Assembly: GCA_947469885.1 (NCBI GenBank)
Contig: CANIQT010000004.1
Span: 142,859 to 206,858, forward strand
DNA length: 64,000 nucleotides
Origin: Bacteroidota bacterium
Lineage (GTDB): Bacteria; Bacteroidota; Bacteroidia; 2-12-FULL-35-15
Direction of reading: 5' to 3'
This document shows, piece by piece, positions 25,445-34,920 of this stretch. The stretch's first letter is position 1, and the number at the start of each line of letters is the position of its first letter. The notes under the pieces are model-generated. The model was given only the letters and a program-made list of their open reading frames with translations, was not told where the DNA came from and ran no database searches. The translations under genes were made by a program, and so were the position numbers.

Positions 25445-28423
25445 ATGTCGGAAGTCACTGAACAACGATTAAGTAAATTAGCTAAGGAGTACAGCATTGG
25501 AGTACACACCATTACCGAATACCTGAAAGGGAAGGGTCATGACGTGGGTAATAATCCGAATGCCAAAATTTCGGGCGAACTGGTTGCATTGGTGGCTAAA
25601 GAATTTCAATCCGAAAAAGCAAAAGGAGAAGAGGCTGCCAAAGTAACTGCGGGCTCGCAGGCGTTGAAAAAAGAAAGTATTACACTGGCTGAGGATGCCA
25701 AACGCCCTGAGCCAAGAAAACAGGAAGAGAAGGAAGAACTCATCATTAAAAACGTTCCTACCCCTACTGCTGCTGAAAAGGAAAAGACCAATGAAAAAAC
25801 TAAAAAGGTAGTTGAACCGCCCAAACCTGAACCGGAGGTAATTAAAGCGGAAGCTAAGTCGGATGTAAAGTTTAAAGTAATTGATAAAATTGATTTAGAC
25901 AATATCAATTCGAAAACCCGACCGGATAAGAAATCGAAGAAAGAGCTACAGGAACAGCGGGACGATAAAACACCTCCTAAAAAAGGAAGTAAAGCGGCAA
26001 AAGAAAAAGAAGCAAAAGAGGCTGCTGAAGAAAAAGTAGCAAAAACTGCTAAGGGCAAAGCCAAAAAAGAAGCGGACGAGAAAGAAGAGAAGGAAAAAGA
26101 AACCAAGAGCAAAAAAAGCAAAACAGCAGAGCCGGAAAAACCAGTTGTTGCGGCAGCTCCCGAACCTCCAGTTATTGAACATCATCAAACCAAAATTGAA
26201 AAACTGGAAGGCCTCAAAATTATGGGGAAGATAGATTTGCCAACAAAAGAGCAGTCTAAAAAGCCGGTAGCATCTTCTCACGGGGCTAACAACGATAAGA
26301 AAAAGCGCAAACGAATTAAGAAAAATTTTGGAGGAGGAACTATTGGCGATAACTGGGATCCAAAAAACAAACCTGCTGAGGGTGCACCAAAACCAGGAGT
26401 TGCAGGAACATCCAAACCGAGCGAAACGAAACCCGGAGCACCTAACACGGGTCCGAGAAAACAATACAACAATCCTCAACCGCCAAGAGGTAAATTTGTT
26501 CCAAGAGCTCCTAAAGTGGAGCTTACTCCTGATCAAATTCAACAACAGGTAAAGGAAACGCTTGCTCGCCTTAGTGGTGCTGGTAAGTCAAAAGCATCGA
26601 AACATCGTAAATCAAAAAGAGAAACAGTAAGCGAGCGGATACAGGAAGCAGCGGATTTACAGGAATCAGAAAAAAAGATAATTAAAGTAACAGAGTTTGT
26701 GTCGGCTAATCAGTTGGCTCAAATGATGAGTGTGCCGGTGAACGAAATTATTTCTACCTGCATGAGTTTGGGAATGTTTGTTTCCATTAATCAGCGATTG
26801 GATGCCGAAACACTTTCTATTGTTGCTGAGGAATTTGGTTATACCTTGGAGTTTGTGAGTGTGGAGGTGCAAGAAGCGATTAAGGAAGAAGAAGACAAAC
26901 CGGAGGATATGATTGACCGCTCACCTATTGTAACGGTGATGGGGCACGTTGACCATGGTAAAACATCTTTGTTGGATTATATCCGGAAAGCCAATGTTAT
27001 TGCGGGAGAAGCAGGTGGTATTACTCAGCACATTGGTGCTTATAATGTAAAACTTGAAAATGGCAAAACCATTACTTTCCTTGATACTCCTGGTCACGAA
27101 GCGTTTACCGCTATGCGTGCCCGTGGTGCTCAGGTAACTGATATTGCTATCATTGTGGTGGCGGCTGACGACAGTGTGATGCCTCAAACAGTGGAAGCTA
27201 TCAATCACGCTCAAGCTGCTGGTGTGCCTATTGTTATTGCTATCAATAAAATTGATAAACCAGGTGCAAACCCAGATAACATCCGTCAGGCATTATCGCA
27301 AATGAATATTTTGGTGGAAGAATGGGGAGGTAAATTTCAGTGTCAGGAAATATCGGCTAAGAAAGGACAAGGGGTGGAAGATTTGCTGGATAAAGTATTG
27401 CTGGAAGCAGAAATGCTGGCATTGAAAGCCAATCCGAAGAAAAATGCAAAAGGAACGGTGATTGAATCGGAGTTGGACAAAGGGCGAGGATATGTAAGTA
27501 CTATTTTGGTGGAAGCAGGAACACTGCATGTGGGCGATATTGTGTTGGCAGGCTGTTTTAGTGGTAAAGTAAAAGCCATGCACAACGAGCGGGGCTCGAA
27601 TGTGAAAGAAGCTGGTCCTTCCATGCCTGTGGAATTGCTTGGTTTAAGTGGTGCTCCTCAGGCAGGCGATAGATTTCATGTGATGGATGATGAGCGCGAA
27701 GCACGCGAAATAGCTGCTAAACGTTTGCAATTGCAGCGCGAACAAGGTATTCGTACGCATAAACACATTACCTTGGACGAGATTGGAAGACGATTGGCTA
27801 TAGGCGATTTCAAAGAATTAAATGTGATTGTAAAAGGGGATGTGGATGGCTCAGTAGAGGCATTATCGGACTCGTTACAAAAACTTTCGACTGAAAAAGT
27901 ACAAGTAAAAATTATTCATAAATCGGTTGGAGCTATCTCTGAATCGGATGTGTTGCTTGCTTCGGCATCGAACGCTATCATAATTGGTTTCCAGGTTCGC
28001 CCTTCGGCAACTGCACGTAAAATAGCTGAAACCGAACAAATTGATATTCGTTTGTATTCCATTATTTACGATGCCATAAACGAAATTAAAGCAGCTATGG
28101 AAGGTATGTTGGCAGCTGAATTTGTAGAAAAAATTGTTTGCAACATCGAAATACGTGAGGTGTTTACCATCACCAAAGTGGGTACCATTGCAGGTTGTAT
28201 GGTGTTGGACGGAAAAGTGACCCGGAATACCAAAATACGTGTTATTCGCGATGGCATTGTGGTTCACAGTGGTGAGTTGGGTTCGTTGAAACGTTTTAAA
28301 GACGATGTGAAAGAAGTAGCAAAAGGTTTTGAATGCGGATTGAACATCAATGGCTTTAACGACATTAAACAAGGCGATATTATAGAAGGCTACGAAATGG
28401 TGGAGGTGAAAGCGAAACTTTAA
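25445..28423 (+). CDS. infB: translation initiation factor IF-2
   Basis: The 992-residue protein has an IF2 N-terminal helix domain (about 1-55), a Lys/Glu/Pro-rich linker of about 340 residues, a second IF2_N-like domain (near 415-465), then the GTPase domain with G1 GHVDHGKT at 500-507, G3 DTPGHEAF and G4 NKID, and the C-terminal fMet-tRNA-binding domains. It delivers initiator tRNA to the ribosome. The long charged linker explains the large size and is common in this phylum. Confidence 0.97.
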   Translation: MSEVTEQRLSKLAKEYSIGVHTITEYLKGKGHDVGNNPNAKISGELVALVAKEFQSEKAKGEEAAKVTAGSQALKKESITLAEDAKRPEPRKQEEKEELIIKNVPTPTAAEKEKTNEKTKKVVEPPKPEPEVIKAEAKSDVKFKVIDKIDLDNINSKTRPDKKSKKELQEQRDDKTPPKKGSKAAKEKEAKEAAEEKVAKTAKGKAKKEADEKEEKEKETKSKKSKTAEPEKPVVAAAPEPPVIEHHQTKIEKLEGLKIMGKIDLPTKEQSKKPVASSHGANNDKKKRKRIKKNFGGGTIGDNWDPKNKPAEGAPKPGVAGTSKPSETKPGAPNTGPRKQYNNPQPPRGKFVPRAPKVELTPDQIQQQVKETLARLSGAGKSKASKHRKSKRETVSERIQEAADLQESEKKIIKVTEFVSANQLAQMMSVPVNEIISTCMSLGMFVSINQRLDAETLSIVAEEFGYTLEFVSVEVQEAIKEEEDKPEDMIDRSPIVTVMGHVDHGKTSLLDYIRKANVIAGEAGGITQHIGAYNVKLENGKTITFLDTPGHEAFTAMRARGAQVTDIAIIVVAADDSVMPQTVEAINHAQAAGVPIVIAINKIDKPGANPDNIRQALSQMNILVEEWGGKFQCQEISAKKGQGVEDLLDKVLLEAEMLALKANPKKNAKGTVIESELDKGRGYVSTILVEAGTLHVGDIVLAGCFSGKVKAMHNERGSNVKEAGPSMPVELLGLSGAPQAGDRFHVMDDEREAREIAAKRLQLQREQGIRTHKHITLDEIGRRLAIGDFKELNVIVKGDVDGSVEALSDSLQKLSTEKVQVKIIHKSVGAISESDVLLASASNAIIIGFQVRPSATARKIAETEQIDIRLYSIIYDAINEIKAAMEGMLAAEFVEKIVCNIEIREVFTITKVGTIAGCMVLDGKVTRNTKIRVIRDGIVVHSGELGSLKRFKDDVKEVAKGFECGLNINGFNDIKQGDIIEGYEMVEVKAKL

Positions 28424-28573
28424 ATTAGTTCAAAGTTTAAAAGTCCAAAGCTAGCTGAGTTAATGTTTGCATGACATTCTCCAGAAATAGAAATCATTGG
28501 TTGAGGTGCTTTTTTCTTCAAAATCTCGAAATATCTCTCAAATCTCATCTAAAAATTAAATTTTTCTTTAAAT

Positions 28574-28603
28574 TTTGCTGTAAAGCTTATTTTTTTACCT
28601 TTG
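28574..28603 (+). promoter_or_regulatory. promoter of the DUF177-rpmF-plsX-fabH-acc operon
   Basis: TTTG at 28574-28577 and TACCTTTG at 28596-28603 match the Bacteroidota -33/-7 consensus with an 18-base spacer. The leader to the ATG at 28631 would be about 25 bases. Confidence 0.75.
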
Positions 28604-28630
28604 CGGTCTTTTCTTAAAAACTTAGATAAA

Positions 28631-29167
28631 ATGCAAACCCGAAAAGAATACATTATTCAGTTTGTAGCGTTACCTTTTGGAGAGCATCAATTTGAGTTTT
28701 TGGTAAAAGACAAGTTCTTTGAACCCCTTGATTATTCAGAAATTAAACAAGGCAATATTACCATAAACCTCAATTTACTTAAGCAATCATCCATGATGGT
28801 GCTTCAGTTTGAGATTTCAGGAACTGTTAAAATGATTTGCGACATCTGCGCTACAGAGTTTGATATGCCCATAGAAGGCAATTATAAGTTGATAGTAAAG
28901 GTAGGAGGCTTGGACGATGGCAAGGAAGATGATGACATTATCACCATTGCTGCCAACGAACACCAACTGGACTTGTCGCAATATTTATATGAATACATTA
29001 CCTTGTCGCTGCCTATCAAACGGACACACCCGGTTGATACAAACGGAAAACCAACTTGTGACAAAGAAATGCTAAAGAAAGTAAAGAAATTTTTGACCAA
29101 AGAAGAAAAAAAAGAACAAACCACCGACCCAAGATGGGAAGGATTGAAAAATATAAAATTGAATTAA
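28631..29167 (+). CDS. DUF177 (YceD-like) protein
   Basis: The 178-residue protein belongs to the YceD/DUF177 family, which is almost always encoded just before rpmF and is linked to 23S rRNA or L32 assembly. The family segment MVLQFEISGTVKMICDICATEFDMPI, with the paired cysteines CDIC, is present. The ATG at 28631 is chosen because the frame upstream of it overlaps the promoter. Confidence 0.88.
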   Translation: MQTRKEYIIQFVALPFGEHQFEFLVKDKFFEPLDYSEIKQGNITINLNLLKQSSMMVLQFEISGTVKMICDICATEFDMPIEGNYKLIVKVGGLDDGKEDDDIITIAANEHQLDLSQYLYEYITLSLPIKRTHPVDTNGKPTCDKEMLKKVKKFLTKEEKKEQTTDPRWEGLKNIKLN

Positions 29168-29185
29168 AGAGTATTAAGTATCAAG

Positions 29186-29220
29186 ACGAAACAATAAACA
29201 ATAATAAATAAACAATAAGA
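29186..29220. repeat. 7-bp AATAAAC repeats before rpmF
   Basis: AATAAAC, AATAATA, AATAAAC and AATAAGA follow each other with 7-base phase in the 57-base gap before the rpmF start. Confidence 0.5.
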
Positions 29221-29224
29221 AATC

Positions 29225-29407
29225 ATGCCACATCCAAAGCGAAAATTATCAAGATCAAGAAGAGATAGCCGAAGAGGACAGGACAAAGCGGTAGCATCTA
29301 CCATGTCCACCTGCTCTAATTGCGGAGCTCCAACTTTATACCACCGTGTATGCGGTGAATGCGGTTACTACAGAGGTAAACTTGCAATAGAGAAAAAAAC
29401 TGCTTAA
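29225..29407 (+). CDS. rpmF: 50S ribosomal protein L32
   Basis: The 60-residue protein starts MPHPKRKLSRSRRDSRRG and carries the zinc-ribbon pairs CSNC and CGEC, the normal Cys4 (zinc-binding) form of L32. It lies between the DUF177 gene and plsX, the standard bacterial arrangement. Confidence 0.97.
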   Translation: MPHPKRKLSRSRRDSRRGQDKAVASTMSTCSNCGAPTLYHRVCGECGYYRGKLAIEKKTA

Positions 29408-29425
29408 TAGCATTATAAAATTCAG

Positions 29426-29471
29426 ATTTCAAATTTCAGATTTCAGCAATATGAAATCTGAAATTTGAAAT
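29426..29471. repeat. perfect 20-bp hairpin of 7-bp repeats between rpmF and plsX
   Basis: Arms 29426-29445 and 29452-29471 pair perfectly over 20 bases around a GCAATA loop. Each arm is itself made of ATTTCAA/ATTTCAG heptamers. There is no T tract, so read-through into plsX is expected. Confidence 0.85.
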
Positions 29472-29498
29472 TCATAATTATTCGTAATTCGTAGGAAT

Positions 29499-30437
29499 AT
29501 GAAGATAGGTATAGATATTATGGGCGGTGATTTTGCACCCGAAGCTACCATTTCAGGAGCGGTGCAAGCTTATGGTGAATTACCCAAAGAAATAAAAATT
29601 GTTTTAATAGGCGATAAAAAACAAATTTTAGCAGGACTTGCCACTCACAATGCAGATGCCAATGATTTCGAAATTGTAGACGCACCCGAAGTAATAGGCA
29701 TGGGCGAACACCCTACCAAAGCTTTCTCACAAAAACCCAACTCCAGTATTGCAGTTGGGTTTCATCTTTTAAAAGAGGGAAAGATCGATGCTTTTGCAAG
29801 CAATGGAAACACCGGTGCCATGCTTATTGGCTGCATGTTTACCATCAAAACTATTTCAGGAATCATTCGTCCGTGTATCACCACCATCCTTCCAAAAGAA
29901 AACGGAGGAGTGGGAATTATTTTGGATGTTGGTATCAATGCTGATTGCAAACCTGATGTATTATATCAATTTGGAGTGTTAGGTTCTATTCTTGCTCAAA
30001 ATGTATATGGAATAAATAATCCGAAAGTAGGTTTGTTAAACATAGGTGAAGAGCCCGAAAAAGGAAATCTGGTTGCTCAGGCTGCACATGCGTTGATGAA
30101 GGATTCAAAAGATTTTAATTTTATTGGTAATATCGAAGGTCGTGATGTGTTTAACGATAAAGCGGATGTAATAGTTTGTGATGGATTTACTGGTAATGTG
30201 GCCTTAAAACAGCAAGAAGCTTTTTACGAATTGATAAAAAGACGTGGCATAAAAGATGAATATTTTGAGCGGTTCAATTACGAAATATATGGCGGTACAC
30301 CCGTTCTTGGCATCAATTCTACAGTTATGATAGGTCACGGAATATCAAACGACTTTGCTGTAAAAAATATGATAGTGCTTACCAAAGATGTAGTGGAAGC
30401 CAAATTGGGTGAAAAAATAAAAAACGTACTTCAATAA
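29499..30437 (+). CDS. plsX: phosphate acyltransferase PlsX
   Basis: The 312-residue protein starts with the signature IGIDIMGGDFAPEATI and contains ASNGNTGAMLIG and VCDGFTGNVALK, the PlsX family motifs. It converts acyl-ACP to acyl-phosphate at the membrane surface, the entry step of phospholipid synthesis with PlsY. fabH follows 6 bases later. Confidence 0.96.
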   Translation: MKIGIDIMGGDFAPEATISGAVQAYGELPKEIKIVLIGDKKQILAGLATHNADANDFEIVDAPEVIGMGEHPTKAFSQKPNSSIAVGFHLLKEGKIDAFASNGNTGAMLIGCMFTIKTISGIIRPCITTILPKENGGVGIILDVGINADCKPDVLYQFGVLGSILAQNVYGINNPKVGLLNIGEEPEKGNLVAQAAHALMKDSKDFNFIGNIEGRDVFNDKADVIVCDGFTGNVALKQQEAFYELIKRRGIKDEYFERFNYEIYGGTPVLGINSTVMIGHGISNDFAVKNMIVLTKDVVEAKLGEKIKNVLQ

Positions 30438-30443
30438 TTATCT

Positions 30444-31442
30444 ATGAAAACTACCGCTGCTATTACCGCTGTTGCGGGTTATGTGCCTGAATATATTCTT
30501 TCTAATTCTGAATTGGAAAAGTTGGTTCCTACTACTTCGGAGTGGATTGAAACTAGAACAGGAATTAAAGAAAGAAGAATATTGAAAGGTGAAGGGCTTG
30601 GTACTTCTGATATGTGTGTAGAAGCAATTAATTTACTTTTGAAAAAAAGAGGAATAGCTGCAACTGAAATAGATATGATAATTGTGGGAACTGTTACTCC
30701 CGATTTTGTGTTTCCTTCTACTTCCAATGTTATTTGCGACAAAGTGGGAGCTACCAACGCTTGGGGTTACGACCTTTCGGCAGCTTGTTCTGGTTTTGTT
30801 TTTGGCTTGGTTACAGGTTCTCAATTTATCGAAACTGGAAAATATAAAAAAGTAATAGTAGTAGGAGCTGATAAAATGTCAGCCATACTTGATTATACCG
30901 ACCGGTCCACTTGTATTATTTTTGGAGATGGAGCGGCAGCAGTGTTATTGGAACCCAATACAGAAGGTCTAGGGGTTATTGATTCCATTTTAGGGGTTGA
31001 TGGTTCGGGCAGAAAATATTTGCATCAAAAAGCTGGAGGTTCAGTAAAACCTCCAACTCATGATACTGTTGACGCAAAGGAACACTTTGTTTTTCAGGAC
31101 GGACAGCCTGTTTTTAAACGAGCAGTAGTTGGTATGGCAGATGTATCAGCAGAAATAATGAAGAACAATAATTTAACTTCACAGGACGTTCAATGGTTAG
31201 TGCCTCACCAAGCAAACAAACGAATTATTGATGTAACAGCAGAGCGCATGGGTTTGCCTTCCGAAAAAGTAATGTTGAATATTCAGCGTTATGGAAATAC
31301 AACTGCAGGAACCATTCCTCTTTGTTTGTGGGATTATGAAAGTCAATTAAAAAAAGGAGACAACTTAATTATTTCTACATTTGGAGCAGGATTTACCTGG
31401 GGAGCTGTATATGTGAAATGGGCGTATGACACCAACGAATAA
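30444..31442 (+). CDS. fabH: 3-oxoacyl-ACP synthase III (FabH)
   Basis: The 332-residue ketosynthase condenses acetyl-CoA with malonyl-ACP to begin fatty acid synthesis. The catalytic triad is visible: Cys in LSAACSGFVFG, His in VPHQANKRI and Asn in YGNTTAGT. Its last codons (DTNE and stop) form one arm of a hairpin that spans the gap to accB. Confidence 0.97.
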   Translation: MKTTAAITAVAGYVPEYILSNSELEKLVPTTSEWIETRTGIKERRILKGEGLGTSDMCVEAINLLLKKRGIAATEIDMIIVGTVTPDFVFPSTSNVICDKVGATNAWGYDLSAACSGFVFGLVTGSQFIETGKYKKVIVVGADKMSAILDYTDRSTCIIFGDGAAAVLLEPNTEGLGVIDSILGVDGSGRKYLHQKAGGSVKPPTHDTVDAKEHFVFQDGQPVFKRAVVGMADVSAEIMKNNNLTSQDVQWLVPHQANKRIIDVTAERMGLPSEKVMLNIQRYGNTTAGTIPLCLWDYESQLKKGDNLIISTFGAGFTWGAVYVKWAYDTNE

Positions 31443-31521
31443 CGAATTGATAAAATAAATTAAACCAAGGAATAAAATTATTTACATCATATTCGTTATT
31501 AGTGTAAATTCATTATTCGTT
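31432..31521. repeat. hairpin containing the fabH stop codon
   Basis: CCAACGAATAACGAATT at 31432 and its near-perfect complement ending at 31521 pair over about 17 bases with one or two mismatches; the middle is AT-rich. The fabH stop TAA lies within the left arm. Confidence 0.7.
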
Positions 31522-31552
31522 GGAAACAAAAAACAATAAAACAATATACAAG

Positions 31553-32047
31553 ATGAAACTAAACGAAATTCAAGACCTGATAAAGTTTGTAGCTAAATCA
31601 GGCGTTAGCGAGGTGGAAGTGGAAACTAAGGATATTAAAATTATCATTAAAACCCCTGCCGGAAAAGGAAAAGAGCAAGTGATGGTTCAGCAACCTGCGC
31701 CAATGGCACAAATGGTAGCTGCTCCAGTTGTTCATCAAGTTGCTGCTCCTGTGGCAGAAACTAAAGCTCCTGAAACCAAACCAGTGGCAGTAGCTGATGA
31801 TGCAAAATACGTAACCATCAAATCGCCAATGATTGGAACTTTTTATCGTTCGCCTAGTGCCGACAAACCACCATTTGTAAATGTGGGCGATGACATTGCT
31901 CCCGGACAAGCTGTATGTATTATTGAAGCCATGAAATTGTTCAACGAAATAGAATCAGACATTAAAGGTAAAATAGTGAAAGTATTGGTGAACGATGCTA
32001 CTCCGGTAGAGTATGACACACCTTTGTTTTTAGTGGACCCTTCATAG
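31553..32047 (+). CDS. accB: acetyl-CoA carboxylase biotin carboxyl carrier protein
   Basis: The 164-residue protein has the BCCP N-terminal helix (LNEIQDLIKFVAKSGVSEVEVE), a Pro/Ala linker and the biotinyl domain with the biotin lysine K128 in IEAMKLFNEI. The ATG at 31553 is preferred: an in-frame TTG at 31520 would add repeat-derived residues. It works with AccC, encoded next, to supply malonyl-CoA. Confidence 0.96.
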   Translation: MKLNEIQDLIKFVAKSGVSEVEVETKDIKIIIKTPAGKGKEQVMVQQPAPMAQMVAAPVVHQVAAPVAETKAPETKPVAVADDAKYVTIKSPMIGTFYRSPSADKPPFVNVGDDIAPGQAVCIIEAMKLFNEIESDIKGKIVKVLVNDATPVEYDTPLFLVDPS

Positions 32048-32055
32048 GTTGCCAA

Positions 32056-32175
32056 TAAACTAATCAAAACGAATTTACGAAACCTAACAAATACACAATT
32101 TAGTAATTAGTTTTTATTCGTTTATTGGTAACTGGTTTTAGTAAATTAGTTTTTATTCGTTTATTCGTAACCATA
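32056..32175. repeat. repeat cluster between accB and accC
   Basis: The phrase TTAGTTTTTATTCGTTTATT occurs twice with about 40-base spacing, and CCAATAAACTAATC on the left is the imperfect complement of the first copy, so the spacer can form a hairpin. A third, divergent copy lies at 18304-18336. Confidence 0.65.
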
Positions 32176-32182
32176 ATAAAAT

Positions 32183-33529
32183 ATGTTTAAAAAAATATTA
32201 ATAGCCAACCGTGGAGAAATAGCATTACGTATTATTCGTACCTGCAAGGAAATGGGAATTCAAACAGTTGCTGTTTATTCCACTGCTGATAAAGAATCTC
32301 TTCACGTAAAATTTGCCGATGAAGCCGTTTGTATCGGTCCGCCTCCTTCCAAAGAATCTTACTTAAATATTCCAAGTATTATTTCTGCAGCCGAAATTAC
32401 CAACTCTGATGCCATACATCCGGGCTATGGTTTTCTTTCGGAGAATGCAAAGTTTTCAAAAATATGTCAGGAACATGAAATAAAATTTATTGGGGCTTCG
32501 CCCGAAATGATTAATTCGATGGGCGACAAAGCATCAGCCAAAGCAACAATGATTGCAGCTGGGGTGCCTTGTGTTCCGGGTTCGGATGGACTTTTAGAAA
32601 GCGCAGCACAGGCCATTGAACTGGCACCTAAAGTGGGTTATCCTATAATTATAAAAGCTACTGCCGGTGGTGGTGGAAGAGGAATGCGCATTGTATGGAA
32701 ACCTGAAGACATGGAGGCATTGTACGATTCGGCTTTTAAAGAAGCAGAAGCTGCTTTTGGAAATGGTGCGATGTACATGGAAAAATACATTGAAGAGCCC
32801 CGTCACATCGAAATTCAAATTGTTGGCGACCAATACGGAAAAGCTTGCCATTTGTCAGAAAGAGATTGTTCTATTCAACGCAGGCATCAAAAATTGATGG
32901 AAGAAACGCCATCTCCTTTCATGACTGACGAACTTCGCGAAGAAATGGGTGCTGCTGCCATTAAAGCTGCCATGGCTGTGAAATACGAAGGAGTGGGGAC
33001 AGTTGAATTTTTGGTGGACAAACACCGCAAATTTTATTTTATGGAGATGAACACTCGTATTCAGGTGGAGCATCCTATTACGGAAGAGGTGATTAATTAT
33101 GATTTAATTCGTGAACAGATATTAGTGGCTGCAGGTGTGCCTATTTCAGGAAAAAATTATTTTCCTCAATTACATGCCATCGAATGCAGGATTAATGCAG
33201 AAGACCCGTTTAATAATTTCCGGCCGTCACCGGGTAAGATAACTAATTTGCATACTCCCGGTGGGCATGGTATTCGTGTGGACTCTCATATTTATTCGGG
33301 ATACACCATTCCGCCAAATTATGATAGTATGGTTGCCAAACTAATTACTGTCGCTCAAACCAGAGAAGAAGCAATTGCAAAAATGCACCGAGCATTGAGC
33401 GAATATGTGATTGAAGGAGTAAAAACCACTATTCCTTTCCATTTAAAACTAATGAAAGACGAAAACTTTATCAAAGGAAATTATACCACCAAGTTTTTGG
33501 AGGGTTTTGATTTGACGGAGGAAAAATAG
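32183..33529 (+). CDS. accC: acetyl-CoA carboxylase biotin carboxylase subunit
   Basis: The 448-residue ATP-grasp enzyme carboxylates biotin on AccB. It has the N-terminal [19 protein letters not shown], the Gly-rich ATP loop [11 protein letters not shown], the [14 protein letters not shown] active-site segment with catalytic Arg, and a normal C-terminus. It closes the plsX-fabH-accB-accC operon. Confidence 0.97.
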   Translation: MFKKILIANRGEIALRIIRTCKEMGIQTVAVYSTADKESLHVKFADEAVCIGPPPSKESYLNIPSIISAAEITNSDAIHPGYGFLSENAKFSKICQEHEIKFIGASPEMINSMGDKASAKATMIAAGVPCVPGSDGLLESAAQAIELAPKVGYPIIIKATAGGGGRGMRIVWKPEDMEALYDSAFKEAEAAFGNGAMYMEKYIEEPRHIEIQIVGDQYGKACHLSERDCSIQRRHQKLMEETPSPFMTDELREEMGAAAIKAAMAVKYEGVGTVEFLVDKHRKFYFMEMNTRIQVEHPITEEVINYDLIREQILVAAGVPISGKNYFPQLHAIECRINAEDPFNNFRPSPGKITNLHTPGGHGIRVDSHIYSGYTIPPNYDSMVAKLITVAQTREEAIAKMHRALSEYVIEGVKTTIPFHLKLMKDENFIKGNYTTKFLEGFDLTEEK

Positions 33530-33560
33530 TTCATTGGTCATTAGTCATTGGTTCATTAGT
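33529..33560. repeat. 7-bp CATTGGT repeats after accC
   Basis: CATTGGT, CATTAGT, CATTGGT and CATTAGT follow the accC stop codon with 7-base phase (one 8-base step). Confidence 0.6.
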
Positions 33561-33683
33561 ATAAATTGGAAATAATATTTTGATGTCACAAATTGTGATA
33601 TCAAAAAGACCGTAGAATTTGAAGTTTCAAATTGAAACCTCAAAGAAACAAACCCAATTGGATTTAAAACTAAAAAATAAATT

Positions 33684-34172
33684 ATGAAAAAATTATTCTT
33701 TATCCCCATCATCGCTTTGTTCTCCGCTTGCGGAAACAACAACACCGAAGTTAAAAACCAAACAGCAACCAAAGATACTACTCTTCAATATTTTGGAGAT
33801 AGCATTACCATTGATGGTGCTGTAGCTGCCGACCAGTTTGCCACCATGATGAAAGGCAAAGATTCGATGAAAGTAAAACTAACCGGAACTATTGGCGATG
33901 TTTGCCAGAAAAAAGGCTGCTGGATGGATATGAGTATTGGCAACAATCAAACAATGAAAGTGCGGTTTAAAGACTATGCCTTTTTTGTTCCTAAAGATGC
34001 TTCGGGCAAAACAGTTTATTTGGAAGGAGTGGCTAAAACAGATACTACCTCTATAGCAGAGCTGAAACATTATGCCGAAGATGGAGGAAAAACCAAAGAA
34101 GAAATTGCAAAAATTACGGAGCCCGAAATAAATATTGGTTTTGAAGCAAATGGGGTTATTATTAAAAAGTAA
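33684..34172 (+). CDS. DUF4920 family lipoprotein
   Basis: The 162-residue protein has a lipoprotein signal ending in the lipobox LFSA-C and matches DUF4920, a Bacteroidota family with the motif CQKKGCWMDM, which may bind a metal or form a redox-active pair. The preceding GDSITIDGAV and following MKVRFKDYAFFVPKD segments are also typical. Function is unknown. Its end overlaps the next lipoprotein gene by 23 bases. Confidence 0.85.
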   Translation: MKKLFFIPIIALFSACGNNNTEVKNQTATKDTTLQYFGDSITIDGAVAADQFATMMKGKDSMKVKLTGTIGDVCQKKGCWMDMSIGNNQTMKVRFKDYAFFVPKDASGKTVYLEGVAKTDTTSIAELKHYAEDGGKTKEEIAKITEPEINIGFEANGVIIKK

Positions 34173-34632
34173 AAATTTTGTACTACTAATAGTAGTTGTT
34201 TTTGCTTTTTTGCTGTCGCGATGCAATAATGAGGACAAAACAACCAACCCCACTGCCAAAGTAGATACTGCCACCTGCTCTAGCAAAACCATAAACCCAA
34301 ACGGAGATAGCGAGCTGGCATTGCTGATGCGAAAAATGATTCAATCGTCAGCCAGTTTAAAGGAAATGGTGAAACAAGGCAAGCTGCCCGAACAGTTTCC
34401 AGAAGAGTTTTTAAAAATTCATACTGCCAAACCCACCAATTCGGATACCAAAAAAGCCAGTTTTGATGGTTTTGCTAACAATTATATAGATAATTTGAAC
34501 ACGCTTTATCATTCCCCAAAACAAGAACTCACCCGAAACTATAATGCGGTTATTAATTCCTGCATTAGTTGCCATTCGGAGCATTGCCCGGGACCTATTA
34601 AGGCGATTAAGAAGTTAAGTATTACTCAATAA
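34150..34632 (+). CDS. putative heme-binding lipoprotein (CxxCH)
   Basis: With the ATG at 34150 the product is 160 residues, beginning with a hydrophobic leader and lipobox LLSR-C. The C-terminal ISCHS sequence within SCISCHSEHCPGP is a heme-c attachment motif preceded by helices, resembling four-helix cytochrome c'-type proteins. It overlaps the DUF4920 gene by 23 bases, indicating translational coupling; the pair may form a periplasmic redox unit. A TTG at 34135 is an alternative start. Confidence 0.75.
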   Translation: MGLLLKSKNFVLLIVVVFAFLLSRCNNEDKTTNPTAKVDTATCSSKTINPNGDSELALLMRKMIQSSASLKEMVKQGKLPEQFPEEFLKIHTAKPTNSDTKKASFDGFANNYIDNLNTLYHSPKQELTRNYNAVINSCISCHSEHCPGPIKAIKKLSITQ

Positions 34633-34647
34633 TCAAGTTTGTTTTTG

Positions 34648-34816
34648 TTAAATACCAAATGGAATTTCTCAAATGCTAAATGGAGTCCCTTAAATTCAAA
34701 ATGGAATTGTCGAAATGTTAATTGGGGGTCCTTTAAATTCCAAATAGAATTTTCAAAATGACAAACTGAATTCCCGAAATTCCATTTGACATTTAAGAAA
34801 AGTCAAACTCCTTTTA
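34648..34816. repeat. 21-bp-register array 3 (AAATGGAATT type)
   Basis: Eight degenerate units start at 34648, 34669, 34690, 34711, 34733, 34754, 34775 and 34796. CAAATGGAATTTC (34656-34668) is inverted perfectly at 34776-34788, extended by TTAAAT/ATTTAA, so first and last full units are inverted copies. It lies between two convergent transcription units. Confidence 0.88.
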
Positions 34817-34861
34817 AGCCCTCCTAACCAAAACAGTAGATTAAATATCAATACATCGCAT

Positions 34862-34898
34862 AAAAGACTCCTTTCAAGCTAATGAAAGGAGTCTTTTT
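34862..34898. terminator. bidirectional intrinsic terminator
   Basis: A perfect 14-bp stem AAAAGACTCCTTTC/GAAAGGAGTCTTTT with an 8-base loop and A/T tracts on both sides sits between the convergent lipoprotein and PKD-protein genes. Confidence 0.93.
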
Positions 34899-34920
34899 AT
34901 AAGTAACTAAACAAATAGTT

